A stretch of 64,000 nt of DNA from Strongylocentrotus purpuratus (GCF_000002235.5 NW_022145604.1:28989291-29053290), one strand, 5' to 3'; counted from the first letter of the stretch, positions 35,621 through 47,179 are shown. The notes: generated by a model from the letters alone, not told the origin. Made by a program: numbers and translations.

Positions 35621-35714
35621 GCCCTTGCCCTTGGTTGACCTTGTGGATGGGGGGATGGGTGTCCTAGGGGGTAATTTCAGGGGTGTGGGGATAATTGAGA
35701 ATTTTGGATAAAAG

Positions 35715-35880
35715 TGGAATAAATCCTGTCATGTATAAACCCATTAACCACCTTGGTGGAGAGTGACATAATGTGAATTAATGTCTTGCCAAAATACATA
35801 AGTGCTGGGTTGCAGGATTCGAACCCTAAATCCCTGGATTGAGAGTCAAGTGATGAACCACTATACCACAAATCCTCCAC
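35715..35880 (-). mobile_element. tRNA-derived SINE head
   Basis: On minus the segment begins GGAGGATTTGTGGTATAGTGG (A-box region) and has a perfect B box GGTTCGAATCC, then TTTTGGCAAGACATTAA and CACTCTCCACCAAGGTGG. The middle blocks match the SINE at 54430-54780. The 3' module is missing or degraded. Confidence 0.65.
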
Positions 35881-37179
35881 ATCTCCAAAAAAAGAGGTAC
35901 ATTTGTAATACTTGTAAGCAAAGAATTTTCACATTTGATTATTATCAGATATTTGCTCAAAACAGCATTACAAAAACCAATTAACCAAATCATGTCAAAT
36001 TATTGCTATCGAAGATCTTTCGGAAAGTCATTCATGAGGCGTCTTACGTGTAGGTCGATCCTAATATGCGATTTTTTGGCTTGATTGGAGGTCATAACTA
36101 CGCTTTTGATTGTATCAAATTATTGTTAGAAAAGACATCTATTCAGCCAAATTCAAAAGTCAGATGCACTGGTTATGTTAGCTGTAAAAACTTATTATGA
36201 TATGGAAATTTCGTGAAAAAATGGTTTCATTTTACTAAATGATTCTGAGTGTCTTTGTTCAGTTTGCATGTTAGCTTAATATCTTATAAGTCGCTGTGCG
36301 GCCGAGGTTGTGTTTTAATATTAAGTTTATTGTTTGAATATGTGTATGACACGTCATGGAATAGTGCCTGTTTCGATCTTTTGTGATTTATTTAATGGTT
36401 ATGTCGATTATTAAGAAAGGAACCCTGTGGAAGGGTAAATAGAGAGAAAAAATAATAACAGGACATTTCATGCAGATATTTGAAAGTTAGCACACAACAA
36501 AATGGCAAAATATATCTCCGAGAGGAAAAATTATCTTGTCTCGACGCGATTTCGAAAACTTGCATAATCATTCATTTTCCAGCTAAGCTCTCTCTCTCTC
36601 TCTCTCATCCCCTCGCTCTCTCCTACCTCCCCCTCTCTTGTCCTATCCTCTACCAGCCTCTACCCCCCATCTCTTCTTCCTCGCCCACTCCCATTATCTA
36701 TCTATTTCCCGCACCAAGCACCTAGTTTAAACATTCCGTTTGCCTACTAAAGCTGACACACTGGCTGAGCTTGCATTATAATGTTTGTGCTTTCATGAAT
36801 TGTTAATGTCTTTTAGCATAATAAATCGAAATCGACTCCCTCCAGTGAATTAGGCATCGGTGGTGGGCTCTATTTTCCCACGGTCATCATAGACATATCT
36901 ATGCCAGAAATGTTTTAAAATATATACTTACTATAATTATGAAGTGTCTGCAGTCCCCCCCCCCCCCCCCCCAATCCGGTAACGGAGGGGCCGCATTCAT
37001 GTTCCCAAAATGTCCGGTAAAGGGGTACTTTTCACGCAACAAAATCCGGCTCGTAACACACAAAATATCGGCCCGGATTGACTTTACACACCGGACTTAT
37101 AGGGGGTGTTTTCAAAAGGAGGGAACGTGCATACTAGTACCCTAAATAACACTGAGAAGGGGGGGGGGGGACGGGAGTG
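35881..37179. other. No gene recognised
   Basis: AT-rich intergenic DNA with a CT microsatellite (36592-36607) and a poly-C run (36953-36972). GGAGGGAACGTGCATACTAG and CCCTAAATAAC near 37120-37150 resemble the poly-G elements at 26562-27170. No coding exon is supported. Confidence 0.4.
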
Positions 37180-37690
37180 CCTTGTGGAAACTGAAAAGTT
37201 ACAAAGTTCATCATTTCCATTTTTATAAACCACACGCTGTGAAAGTAGATTCGAGCAGTATCAAACACCTAATACTGTTCAGAGGCACATACGAAACGCC
37301 TGCAAATCTGCATCTTGGGGCATCTACAAAATTGGTAAGATCAGGCGACTGCTTGACAAAGCCTCCACTGAAAGACTTGTCACGCCTTCTTCTCCTCCCA
37401 TCTGGACTATTGCAACTCCCTCCTTGCTGGCCTGCCAATTTCTCATATATCTTCTCAGCGTATCTAAAATTAAGCAGCTAGATTGATCACATTAAGTAGG
37501 ATACAATCATGACCATAATTCTATCCCCTGTTCTTTGCTCACTGGATTTTTTGGGTTAAAATATCTCTGCTGAAGCAAAAGCGTAGGCCGGATCACTTTT
37601 TTGATAAACATTATTTTGTTTTAATTCGTTGGTAGGTTTATAATTATGTCGTTGTATAAAGGCGCTATATTGTGCATGTTGGATATAATT
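37180..37690 (+). mobile_element. L2/CR1-like LINE fragment
   Basis: The plus strand encodes IGKIRRLLDKASTERLVT, the segment that follows the RT domain in CR1/L2 LINEs, then loses frame. Its 3' UTR ends GGCGCTATATTGTGCATG and an ATA/ATT tract. That tract is shared with the oppositely oriented fragment at 37685-38005. Confidence 0.6.
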
Positions 37691-37691
37691 A

Positions 37692-37724
<33 letters not shown>

Positions 37725-38005
37725 ATTTATAGAGCGCAGAAACTATCCAACATTAAGTATATATTCTACTGCGCTACAAGAGCTCCTGGTATGCTTAGAT
37801 TTACAGTTAATTAAAAAGATGTGTTTTTTTGTTCCGATTTAAAGACATTTACAGGTGGTGATTTCCTGACTTCAAATGGCAAGTCATTCCAGACTTTTGG
37901 GGCTGCACAAGCAAATGCTCGATCACCTAGCGTTATTTTTGTTTTGAAAAATGAGATCTGCATTATTAGTTTGTTTGGCCTTTTGTCTGTCTGCTGTCGA
38001 CCCAT
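37685..38005 (-). mobile_element. L2/CR1-like LINE 3' end, tail to tail with the previous one
   Basis: On minus, 38005-37811 encodes LGDRAFACAAPKVWNDLP and RKSPPVNVFKSE, a clear L2/CR1 carboxyl end (DRAF, WN-x-LP, FKS). The 3' UTR reads CTGCGCTCTATAAATG and then ATT repeats (37697-37721). The copy is 5'-truncated and its 5' edge lies 25 bp from the GPCR stop codon, so the GPCR 3' UTR probably contains it. Confidence 0.72.
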
Positions 38006-38029
38006 CGGTGTGGCTCCGGTAGAACATGA

Positions 38030-39286
38030 TCAGGTGCATGAGCAGCATCTCCGCCGCATCGCTTTTAACTCATGTCGATACACCTTTAGGCGAAGAGAAA
38101 ATAAGAGCGGGTTGACGCATGCATTCAGGTTTGCCAGGAATATCAGAAACTTATACCAAGACGAAAAGAAGTCAATCTTCACTCCAAGACTGTAAGACAA
38201 GAACATCCACTGATTAGGTGACCAGCAGATGAGATAGAGAAGGTACATGGCGAGGAGGACTCTAGTCGTATTGCGTCTCTGGAGCTTAGCCCCGTTTTTC
38301 ACTGCTGGCGGTTTCTTCTGCGCGCTGCGGATGTGGCTCTTCGTAGTTGAGCACTTTGACTCCTCACCGGCTTCGATTTGTTCCTGAGACCTTGTACGAT
38401 CTGTATTTGGAACTTGCAGATGTAAACGTGTCGTGTTTCCCGTCTCTACAACATTTTTGTTTTCACAGTCGATTGTTGCTGCACCAACTCTATACGCTTC
38501 AGGCTCCTCGCAGTGACCTCTGTTGTCTTGTCTTGCCGATGATCTGTCTGCCACGGATGTCTTAGGGATCTGAAAGATTACGGAGCGATGTAGCTGCCCA
38601 GTCCCTCGTTCTATTGCCACTTTATTCAGCTTGCGGAACTTGAGGATGATGGCTGCGAAGGAATATGTCATTATGCACACAGGAATGAAGTACTCCCAGA
38701 AAAATAATAATACAAGAATGATGCTGCCTTCAAAGTGGCACTGGCCGCCAGAAGCGTCATAATGAAGGATAACATTTAAAACTTGAAATACGGGGCCGAA
38801 TACCCATGTTGAAGCTATGAAGAAGCCTAGAGCACGCTTCTTGAAGTTCCTTGAATACCAGATAGGATGGACCACAGCGAGGTAACGCTCAATGGAGAGC
38901 GCAACCATGTTGAAGGTTGATACGGTAAAGCATCCAAATACGAGGATTAACGAGTTCCAAAGATTGCAATAGATAATAGCTCCTAGAACTGTCTTCTCCG
39001 ATGAACGTATACCCCCAATGTCGGACAGGGTGGCAGCCATGAGCAGGGCAGATGCAAGACAATCGACAACGGCTTGGTTGACGATGAGGAGATTGGTGTT
39101 GTTTCGAACAGAACGACGACAGAGAACAATCACGCTTGTCAAGTTTCCGAACACCCCAATGATTCCTATGAGGATTTGACATACTTGAGCCCAACTCACA
39201 GATTCATCCAGGTCTTCTTGCACCGTTGGGAAAACAGATTTATTATTGTTCAGAAGCAACGATTCTTTCATTTCACTAGACTCCAT
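38030..39286 (-). CDS. Orphan rhodopsin-family (class A) GPCR, intronless, 418 aa
   Basis: A plasma-membrane receptor expected to signal through G proteins; ligand unknown. Seven hydrophobic segments are visible at about 34-56, 66-90, 105-128, 150-172, 186-212, 342-362 and 376-398. Class A marks: N48 (GN in TM1), D75 (TM2), C107 and C183 (disulphide pair), ERY 133-135 at the end of TM3, W161 (TM4), P202 (TM5), CWSP 354-357 (TM6), NPLLF 392-396 in place of NPxxY. The third intracellular loop is long (about 220-340) and Ser/Thr/Arg-rich. The N-terminus has one N-glycosylation site candidate region (NNNKS). The tail is short and ends RRRCCSCT, with palmitoylatable cysteines. The start has G at -3 and +4. 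Single-exon GPCRs of this type are expanded in echinoderms. Subfamily is not assigned. Confidence 0.93.
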   Translation of the reverse strand: MESSEMKESLLLNNNKSVFPTVQEDLDESVSWAQVCQILIGIIGVFGNLTSVIVLCRRSVRNNTNLLIVNQAVVDCLASALLMAATLSDIGGIRSSEKTVLGAIIYCNLWNSLILVFGCFTVSTFNMVALSIERYLAVVHPIWYSRNFKKRALGFFIASTWVFGPVFQVLNVILHYDASGGQCHFEGSIILVLLFFWEYFIPVCIMTYSFAAIILKFRKLNKVAIERGTGQLHRSVIFQIPKTSVADRSSARQDNRGHCEEPEAYRVGAATIDCENKNVVETGNTTRLHLQVPNTDRTRSQEQIEAGEESKCSTTKSHIRSAQKKPPAVKNGAKLQRRNTTRVLLAMYLLYLICWSPNQWMFLSYSLGVKIDFFSSWYKFLIFLANLNACVNPLLFSLRLKVYRHELKAMRRRCCSCT

Positions 39287-39723
39287 GCCTTACATCACAT
39301 CATTCACGCCAACAAGTCTTAACATAATAGTAAAGCAGGGCTTACATCAGCAACCCATACCACCATTCATCGTTTCCATTATGGCACTCTCGCACGAAGT
39401 CATTCTCATCAATAAAATTATGATAAACCTATCGCAAATCAAACAACCGCTAATGGCGAAGGGCGAAATACTATGATTGTTTGGAGCGGCTCGAGGCACG
39501 ACTTCTTAATCATATTTTTGTTTGCTTATTGTGGCAAGAAATGGCTACCGAAGTCTTACGTCTAGATTTCGTGCATGTTTTCCTCTAATAGGTGAGAGAA
39601 AAAACTGGCTAAAACTTGAGGAACATTGGAGTATACAGGCAAGAGATGGGGGTTTGGTCTACAGCGCCCCTCCCCCGACCCCCCCCCCTCATAAAAGCGT
39701 TTACGGAAAAGGGTGGAGCAGCC

Positions 39724-39857
39724 CAGGGGCGGATCCAGCCGGCGGCAAAGGAGGGTGCCAGGTGGAGGGGGCCCGTCTTCTTTTTTTCTTCAAAAAAGGT
39801 TAAAGTTACCTGTTTTGGGGACCAGGGGAGGACCCGGCCCCCCTGGATCCGCCACTG
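39724..39857. mobile_element. 134-bp hAT-like MITE with 8-bp target duplication
   Basis: Ends CAGGGGCGGATCCAG and CTGGATCCGCCACTG are inverse repeats. The flanks GAGCAGCC and GAGTAGCC match at 7 of 8 positions. CAG at the tip and an 8-bp duplication are hAT characteristics. Non-coding, with G/C-rich sides and a T-rich centre. Confidence 0.8.
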
Positions 39858-40012
39858 GAGTAGCCCTACGCCATTGATTGAAGGTCCACATTAGAATTGC
39901 AGCGCGATCATGTTCCGTGTCCAATCCAGGAGGGGTTTTAAATCCTATTCACTAACTTCTGGATACGTCACACCCTGTCACTCCCCAATTAGCCTTACTA
40001 TGACACCACCGT

Positions 40013-40261
40013 TTGTCGGTAGTTTTTGTTGATGGGCTGCTCATGATGGATGACATGTTATATACCACTGGCGGACCACTGGCAACGTTGGAGAAGTTAA
40101 ATCAATTAAGTGACCTTTTTGATACAGCTAATGGGTATGAATTTAATAGTCTCTTTAAAGGACAGTTTATCAGTTTCCGAAATGAAACATGTTATGAAGA
40201 TGGTAAATTAAAATCACCGGAGCATGTCAATGGTATATGTTTGAATAAATATGATTTTTAG
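40013..40261 (+). other. Open frame of unknown origin (82 codons)
   Basis: An open stretch with fairly balanced amino-acid composition. It lacks splice context and any recognised domain. Could be a mobile-element remnant or chance. Confidence 0.12.
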
Positions 40262-40289
40262 TTTCCTCTGGGGGCAATTCTATGCATAG

Positions 40290-40890
40290 TTTTAGGACAC
40301 CTACCCCCTGGAAAACCACCCTTCGGATAACCACTCTCTAGGACAACTGCCCCTCGGACAACCACCCTCTAGGACGACTTTCTCCTGGACAATTATTACC
40401 CTCAAGGATGATTACCGCCCCCCATCTAACTTCCCCCTGGGACAACTACCCCCGGACCACAACCCTTAGACAACTACCCCATAAGACAGCTACCCCCGAC
40501 CGATAATTACCCTAAGTGGTTATTGTCCGGGATAGTTGGGAGGTAGTTACCATAGGTGGTAGATGTCAAGGAGGTATATCCTAGAGGGCGGTTGCCTTAG
40601 AGGGTAGTAACTGTTGTCTGGGGGTAATTTCCTGGAGGATGGTTTTTCTAAGGGGTAGTTGTGTGGGTGGTAATTGTCCGCGGGGTAGTTTTCCTAGAGG
40701 TTGGTTGTCCTATAGGGGGTAGTTGTCTGGGGATAGTTGTCCGGGGGTAGTTTTCCTAGAGGGTGGTTGTCCTAGGGGGTAGTTGTCTGTGGGTAGTTGT
40801 CCGGGTTAGTTGTTCTAGGTGGTAGTCGTCCTAGGGGTTGTTGTCCTAGAGAGTGGTTATTCGGGGGTGGTGTATGTCCAGGGGTAGGTG
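40290..40890. repeat. Inverted minisatellite with a unit of about 15 bp (GGACAACTACCCCCT)
   Basis: From about 40290 to 40510 units read GGACAACTACCCCCT-like on plus. From about 40515 to 40890 they read as the inverse, GGGGGTAGTTGTCC-like. The switch is at about 40505-40520 (ATAATTACCCTAAGTGGTTAT). Units vary at several positions each. The design, two inverted blocks of 15-bp direct repeats, resembles the inverted-repeat arms of sea urchin TU foldback transposons as I recall them. Ends and target duplication were not found. Confidence 0.78.
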
Positions 40891-40897
40891 TCACGAC

Positions 40898-41258
40898 CAG
40901 GCGCGTACGCAGGATTTTTTCAAGGGGGGGGGGGGTGGGGGGGGTTTAACATTTATAAATCGGGCCGAAAATTTCGCAAGACTCAGCCAGCCGCTGAAAA
41001 GCGGGGAGGGGGGGGGGGGGGGGTGGGGGGTAAGAGGACACTTTTTTTTTTTTGGAAATGAAATTTGACATTTTGCTCCGCTAGGGGGGGGGGTAAGGTC
41101 ATCTTTTTGAGTCAGCCATGGGATTAGGGTTAATAAAAAAATTAAAAATTTAATTTTTTTTTTAAATCCAAAAGGGGGGGGGAGGGGGTTTTAGGGGAAT
41201 TTAGGGGGGGGGTTTTACACACAACAAAAAAATACCAAAGGGGGGTTTAACCCCCAAA

Positions 41259-41343
<85 letters not shown>

Positions 41344-41368
41344 ACCCCCCCCCCTGTGTACGCGCCTG
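40898..41368. mobile_element. 471-bp hAT-like element with poly-G/C, perfect 8-bp duplication
   Basis: TIRs CAGGCGCGTACGCAGG and CCTGTGTACGCGCCTG are flanked by GTCACGAC on both sides (40890-40897, 41369-41376). The interior consists of G runs on the left and a nearly uninterrupted C run on the right (about 41261-41354), which makes it a G-quadruplex-prone foldback. Poly-Gly/Pro frames are artefacts. It inserted at the edge of the 40290-40890 minisatellite. Confidence 0.85.
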
Positions 41369-41807
41369 GTCACGACTATGCATGACTGGTATCAGTAGGA
41401 TATGCCCTTAACAACTTAACAATAGGAAATGTTGTTTTCACATAAAATACGACATGAAAACAATTCAGTGGTAATACAAATAAGTTTTCTTGACGTTCAG
41501 TATTTTTTGTTCACGCCAACTTTTGGACTAATGACATAGCTGTTACGCCCCCGCCACTCACGCAACTGAACAGACAGGTGACAATTTGAATTAGCTTTCA
41601 TCAAAGAACGAACGTGCTCCGTTAAAAGGATGGCAGTATATTGGCTTCGATGCCTTACCATTAATATTCCTTGCAGATAGCGACAAGTATGACATTTTGC
41701 CTATGTAAATGGAAACTCAATCAGAAAAAGAAGGGAGAGACAAAACGATCGAAAGAGTGATTAATAATTTATAGACGTGTGACAAATAAAAAGAAGGGGG
41801 AGAGAGA

Positions 41808-41838
<31 letters not shown>

Positions 41839-41874
41839 TAAGAAAGTGAGAGGGGGAAGAGGGAGAGAAAGAAA

Positions 41875-41918
<44 letters not shown>

Positions 41919-42763
41919 GAGATTCATTTTCATGCTCAAGTTCATTTTATTCCAAACCACACAAAACATGATATAATCTTTTACATAAAAAAGAGACTGG
42001 TAATATAGCACATTAATCAACATATTAATATTGATTACATCATCAAATTAATGGTTTTTAGGACCCATGTAGAAGCTAAGTTTGTGAGCGGGGCCCTATA
42101 GTCAACAAATTACATACATTAACAACATAGCAAGGTAAATAAAGGAATGTAATGTAGATTCTATATATATATACAAGGGATGGAAAAAAAACTAAGCTAC
42201 AGAATATAGAGCACAAAAAGTGATCACACACACACACGCGCGCACACACACAGCAAACACACTGATGAGTAGGTCCTTAGTGGTCAAAAAGCGTTTGAGA
42301 ATGAAAAATTATTAAATTATGTCAGTCTTCCAAGTAGTTATGTTTTAGATAACCTTCTAAACCTAGAAAGATTTTATATCATCAGGCAACTGTTCCATTT
42401 TCATTATGCAAGAGATCAGAGTGATATTGTGACTTAATTAATTAATATGTTCCTATTGACATTACTGTTTACTAGGTTAATGCTTATTTTGCAAACAAGT
42501 ATTATTTTTGTAACTGTTCTGTATAAATGTTATAAACGATGTACATAATTATGTTCATTCAGGGCCCCATGGAAGACCACTACTTGTTGGTGAATGGGCT
42601 ACCCTGTCAAAAGATTAGAAATAAATAAATAAATAAATAAATAAATATTTGTTCTTGCAAAAGGTTGATAAATAAGACCCCTTTGACGTGTATTATAATT
42701 ATAAATTTGTGAATTTTGACGGAATAAATCTTTTAACGTACATTCATGAGGCATAAACTGCCC
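41369..42763. repeat. GA microsatellite and LINE-like 3' tails, no gene
   Basis: (GA)n occupies about 41796-41930 in two blocks. CA/GC repeats lie at 42222-42252. The sequence GGGCCCCATGGAAGACCAC plus TGTTGGTGAATGGGC and AAATAAATAAAT (42562-42648) looks like the 3' UTR and tail of a non-LTR element on plus. No ORF2 peptide was found, so this call is weak. Confidence 0.4.
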
Positions 42764-43015
42764 AGCAAACACAAAACGTTTTTAGAACGTTTACAGAACG
42801 TTCTTATCAGGTTCCGTACGTCTTCGTCCATATTAACCGTTTAAAAAACGTTTATATAACGTCTAAGTTGGGACTTTACATTCGCTGCGGAGCTAGATCT
42901 TTTGAAGACGTTCAGAAAACGTTTTTTGGACGTTACAAATTAAACGTTCTTGGATAGGTCCTGTAAAACGTTTACAGAATGTTTTATTCAGACGTATTTT
43001 GTTGAATTTATTTTT
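42764..43015. repeat. AACGTT-rich array, first copy
   Basis: AAAACGTTTAGAACGTTC-type words repeat at short, irregular spacing. The same words build the larger block at 48675-49197. The centre of each word (AACGTT) is itself palindromic, so both strands look alike. Confidence 0.7.
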
Positions 43016-44045
43016 ATGTCCAAATAAATATTTCTTAAAAAATACCAGCTGGCGAAATTAGGCCACATGCATACGCATGGGGGGGGGGGGGGGGGGTCGA
43101 GGTATGTCAAACTGATGCACTCCTGTGGCGTAGCGATGTAGGGAGGCACGTGCCCCCAATAATTTTGAGGGAAAAAAAATAGAAAACATAAGGTGAAATT
43201 ATTTGAAGAAAAAAAGAAATATATAAGGAGTGACCCCTCCCCCTCACATAATGTTTGTGCCCCCCCCCCCCCCCCCCCCCCAGCCCAATCAGTCCGACCG
43301 CGCTACATCATTTATTATGCTCCATTCAACCACGTGTATACAAAGTGCGTACGCACCGTATATAATAGTACCAATGTATAGGTCAGTGAATCGTATCCAG
43401 CGCGGCCGGTGCGGCGCGCTCGCTCCACCAGAGCTTGCCGCGCGCGTGTTTTAAACTGACTGACGAGTTGACTGCTTGATGACGTGACTTCGAGATTTCA
43501 AATAATCTGTTAGACTGCGACACCGAGGTAAGCGTTATTTTAACATTTTGATATCTGTAAGGAATTTAAGCTTTGTTTGATTGATTTTGAAGCATGTAAA
43601 ATGAAATAAAATATTGATTATTTGCATTAAAACTAAAAGTACGGCAGACTCTATGTTGCATGTGCAGGCCGTTGAAACTTTCATTGCATTGACTGGTATG
43701 GTAATTGGGTAGGCTAGGGTATGTGCACACATAACTCCAGGAAGCTCCGATGCCGAACGGCGTCGGAGCTTCTTGGAGTTAGTGCATACATAGCTGCGAG
43801 TTAGTGCATACATAGCTGCATTACTATCCTGGTTGTGTGTATTAAAAGCTGTGCTATTGATACTCAACATTTCAAACACCACTGTACAAAACTCTTTCAC
43901 TAAAAATCGGTACTTTAGTGACAATTGATGACACCTAGACTTTAAATAGCAGTAGTCTAGTCTAATAAAATACAATTTGTTCAACTTACCGATGTTATTT
44001 TGTTAGAAAGAACAATTTAGAAATTCAAATTGTTTGTCTAGATCT

Positions 44046-44822
44046 AGAGTAAAGTACCCGGTTTTCGGCCACTTAAGACAAAATCCTATTTATTGGACTC
44101 TTTACTTCCTATTTATTATCATTTCTTGTTCAAATCATGAAGCAAATATTATTATTATTTAAACAAAAAAAGATTCCCAAAAAAAAATCACGAATTGCCA
44201 TGACAATATTCATTTCAATTTTCACTGTTTTGGAGCCGGTTATCGGCCGAGCGTTTCAGTTTACGGCCGCATGTACAAAGTCAATAGGAAGCGCTCGCGC
44301 GCGCCGTGCGTTTCTGCGCTGATGTATAGCAAAAGCGGGCGGAGCAGGTATCCCACGCCGGAGCTCCCGGGTGCTCGCCTGGCCGAATACAGGCACAGCG
44401 GTGATCGGAAGTTGGAATCTGAATTAGACAGACATATCGTGTGTGCGTCGCGGTGTGCGGCTGCATTGATTTAATACATGCGATGAGATACTTTTGAGCT
44501 TGCGACCAGCACAAAATCGGGCTCTATATCTGAAAAATACTTGAAATAAAGCTCATTTTATGGTACCCATATTTCTTACATACACGCGTAAGAAACTCGA
44601 TTTTTCAGATTTGGGTAGCGGGACCGCCGATTACATCGCTAAAATGTGATATTTTAGGATATATTTTTCATTGCAAATGTGGTTCTTCAGTGACACTGGC
44701 ATGATATGGTATGTGTGGGATATGTGTTATGCTATTATGCGATGTATTTTAAAGTGATTTTACCATGTATCCAACCAATTGGCCGAAAACCGGAGCTGAC
44801 CGATTACCGGGTACTTTACTCT
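44046..44822. mobile_element. 777-bp TIR element (AGAGTAAAGTACCCGG)
   Basis: Ends AGAGTAAAGTACCCGGTTTT and CGGGTACTTTACTCT are inverse repeats. Both are followed inward by a shared TCGGCC word. The interior is moderately GC-rich, with no transposase-like ORF. A second, larger copy lies at 59878-61631 upstream of DUSP19. Confidence 0.78.
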
Positions 44823-45433
44823 ACTGTCAAAATTTGCTTACAGCCGCATCGGCATGATTGTATTATGTGTGTATTGACTATTCCTTTTGAGCAAATGCTG
44901 CCTAAAAGTATTAACACGTGCTAGAGGTCAATACGCATAATAGCATGGACTTTTTGCTGGAGTGGGTATGTGCGCATGGCTCGTTACATTACATGGTAAT
45001 CGGATGATTAAAACAGTTGAGTTGTTAACTTTGCTGTCTGGAAAAATCGTGGAAAGTTCCCATCGGGATTTAAAATGCTATTTCGTGAAGAAAATAAGTC
45101 CCTCGACTACCAGCTCATTTCGCGACTTATTTACTCTTCCCTCAATAGCATTTAAAATCCCAGTGGAACATTCCATGCTTTTCCCTCCACCACCATTTAG
45201 CAACTTTATATTATCCCACCCCCTATTACAACAGGCTCCCCAAACCACCTTTTTTGTATGGAAATTGTTTTTTTAGAAATATCGCGACCTAGATCTATAG
45301 GCCTATCTTGTTCTCAATTTCGTCTCTTTAAAAAAAATCTTTTTAGTTCAGATGACACATTATTTAAAGAAATTAATTTCCAATAACGTAGATTAATAAC
45401 TTAAGGATTGATTTGTTTTATTTTTACATACAG
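44823..45433. other. No gene recognised
   Basis: Intron-like or intergenic AT-rich sequence. It includes a short inverted repeat (TGGAAAGTTCCCATCGGG ... CCCAGTGGAACATTCC, about 45050-45170). ORFs here are not supported. Confidence 0.4.
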
Positions 45434-46746
45434 GCAACTATGTGAAAGCGCAAAAGCATCGCCAGGAAGGCAGAGGACACGTCAAACCTGGTATCGGAAG
45501 ATGATGCTGTGTAGAAGCGAAAGAGACGTCTTCCCAGAGATTTAGCAAATCTTCTAGTGATTCCGGAATTGACGCTGGTAAGTATTTGTCTCTTGATGGT
45601 TGGTAGTGCTTGGTTCGGCCAGAGACGTATAATTTACATCTTATTTCTTGTTTTCTTCAAAATCCGACAGATGAAAACCTAATATAATTTATTTGGGATA
45701 GCTAGACCTGCTTTGTGTCCCAGCCATGCAAAATGATGATTAATAGATGTGGCACCATTCTGGCAAAACTGGAAATTAATTTGTAATCTAGGCATAAATT
45801 TCGGACAAGAAGTTTGCATTACCCAAAAGTTTGTTCAGTTTATGAGAATTCTTGTCGTGTCTTGATATCCCTTTTAACATCTGCAATGTGTCTCTACTTT
45901 TCAGATCTTGAATCGGTTAGGACCAAAGAAAACAACATGTACGCGGAGGAACGATTAAGGCTGTGGCAGCAGAGGTACCAATGCCGAAACTGAATGCGAA
46001 GTCCAAGTCCACATCACATTTTTCAGTTCCAACCCACAACTCCAGCAAGGGCTCGGGCTTCGGAAAGTAAGTTTTTTTCAGAAATTCAGATAGCATTTCA
46101 CAAACGAAAGTTTCTGAGGCATGGGTATAGTTTTCTTACAGAAGAGTCGCTTTTAAATCCTTACAGTATGTATACTTTGTTGGAAGCGCTGCACAGGTGT
46201 CGTCTTTGAAGCTGGGTGATATATTCCTGAAGTGACTAAATTTTTCAGCTATCAAACATATCTCGCCAAAATATCCTATTAATTTGCTGTCAAACTTTTT
46301 AATGACTTGAACTGTTATTATAATGTATTTTATGTGTCTGTTTTTTCTTCTCAGGCAATTTTCAAGTGCAGGTACTGTGTACGCTGCAGAGGCTGGAGGA
46401 AGGGCAGCAGCAGCTGAAGCAGTTGGTACAAAAACTGCTTTTGTCCAAATCGAGAGCGGCCGTTGATGTGGAAGACCTGAGGGAGCCGTTTACCAAACCA
46501 GTGAACACCAAATTTTCATTCAAGGTAGATTAAGATACCTTCATTCAGGGGCAATGCAAAAATCCTAAAACTCGTATTGAAACCAAATTTGACCATTTCA
46601 GCTAATAATGGAGAAACTTTATCAGCGACATAACAGTTTTGTTGGTGCATCTTTTTTAATTTAATTGCCATCATCTTGTTGAGAATGCAAGACAAAGTTG
46701 TATAGGTCTGTAAATTTACTACTTTTTGTAAGGATGCTGAAACCGA

Positions 46747-46927
46747 TGGCCCGAATTCACAAAGGAGGTTTGAGCTCAAACCTTGGTTTTCGTACGTCAT
46801 ATGACGCGTTTTACGCGTTTTTTACAAACCTGGTTTGTAAAGAACAAAAGGAGGTTTGGCGAAACAAAAGGAGGTTTGAGCTCAAACCTTGGTCTGAGCT
46901 CAAACCTTGCTTTGTGAATTCGGGCCA
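46747..46927. mobile_element. 181-bp TIR element (TGGCCCGAATTCACAAAG)
   Basis: Ends TGGCCCGAATTCACAAAGG and CTTTGTGAATTCGGGCCA are inverse repeats, with AGGAGGTTTGAGCTCAAACC repeated inside in both orientations. CGTCATATGACGCG marks the middle. Related sequence lies at 6609-6675. Confidence 0.8.
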
Positions 46928-47179
46928 ATGTGTGTGCTGCCAAACTCTCTTATAACCTTGTCTTCTATATTCATAGACCCTTAAATTTGAGTATTTATAT
47001 TTGCCTGTTAATAATTCATATCAACTCAATTCTATCAGTTTATTGTAAAAAGCTTTTTGTAGATTGTTCATGTGTTTTGTGTTGATTTTATATTTGAAGT
47101 AAGATGCAAGGCTTCTGGGAAATCTTAACCTGCCCACTAAATCTTTGGTCGATCAAAAGGACAATTTTTTACTGGGATT

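Larger units (their letters stand above)
43380..46524 (+). pseudogene. Decayed coiled-coil gene of unknown family
   Basis: A GC-rich promoter-like stretch (43380-43527, with TGACGTGAC) ends at a donor CACCGAG|GTAAGC. Exon-like blocks follow at 45434-45577 (KRKSIARKAEDTSNLVSED, then a different frame ending FSKSSSDSGIDA), 45905-45974 (DLESVRTKENNMYAEERLR) and 46355-46524 (VLCTLQRLEEGQQQLKQLV, then EPFTKPVNTKFSFK). The last block looks like a coiled coil of the kind found before DUF4806 domains, but DUF4806 itself is not seen. Stops and frame changes in the first two blocks prevent one continuous reading, so it is either a dead gene or a transcript with other exons. A 777-bp TIR element lies in its first intron. 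Confidence 0.35.
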
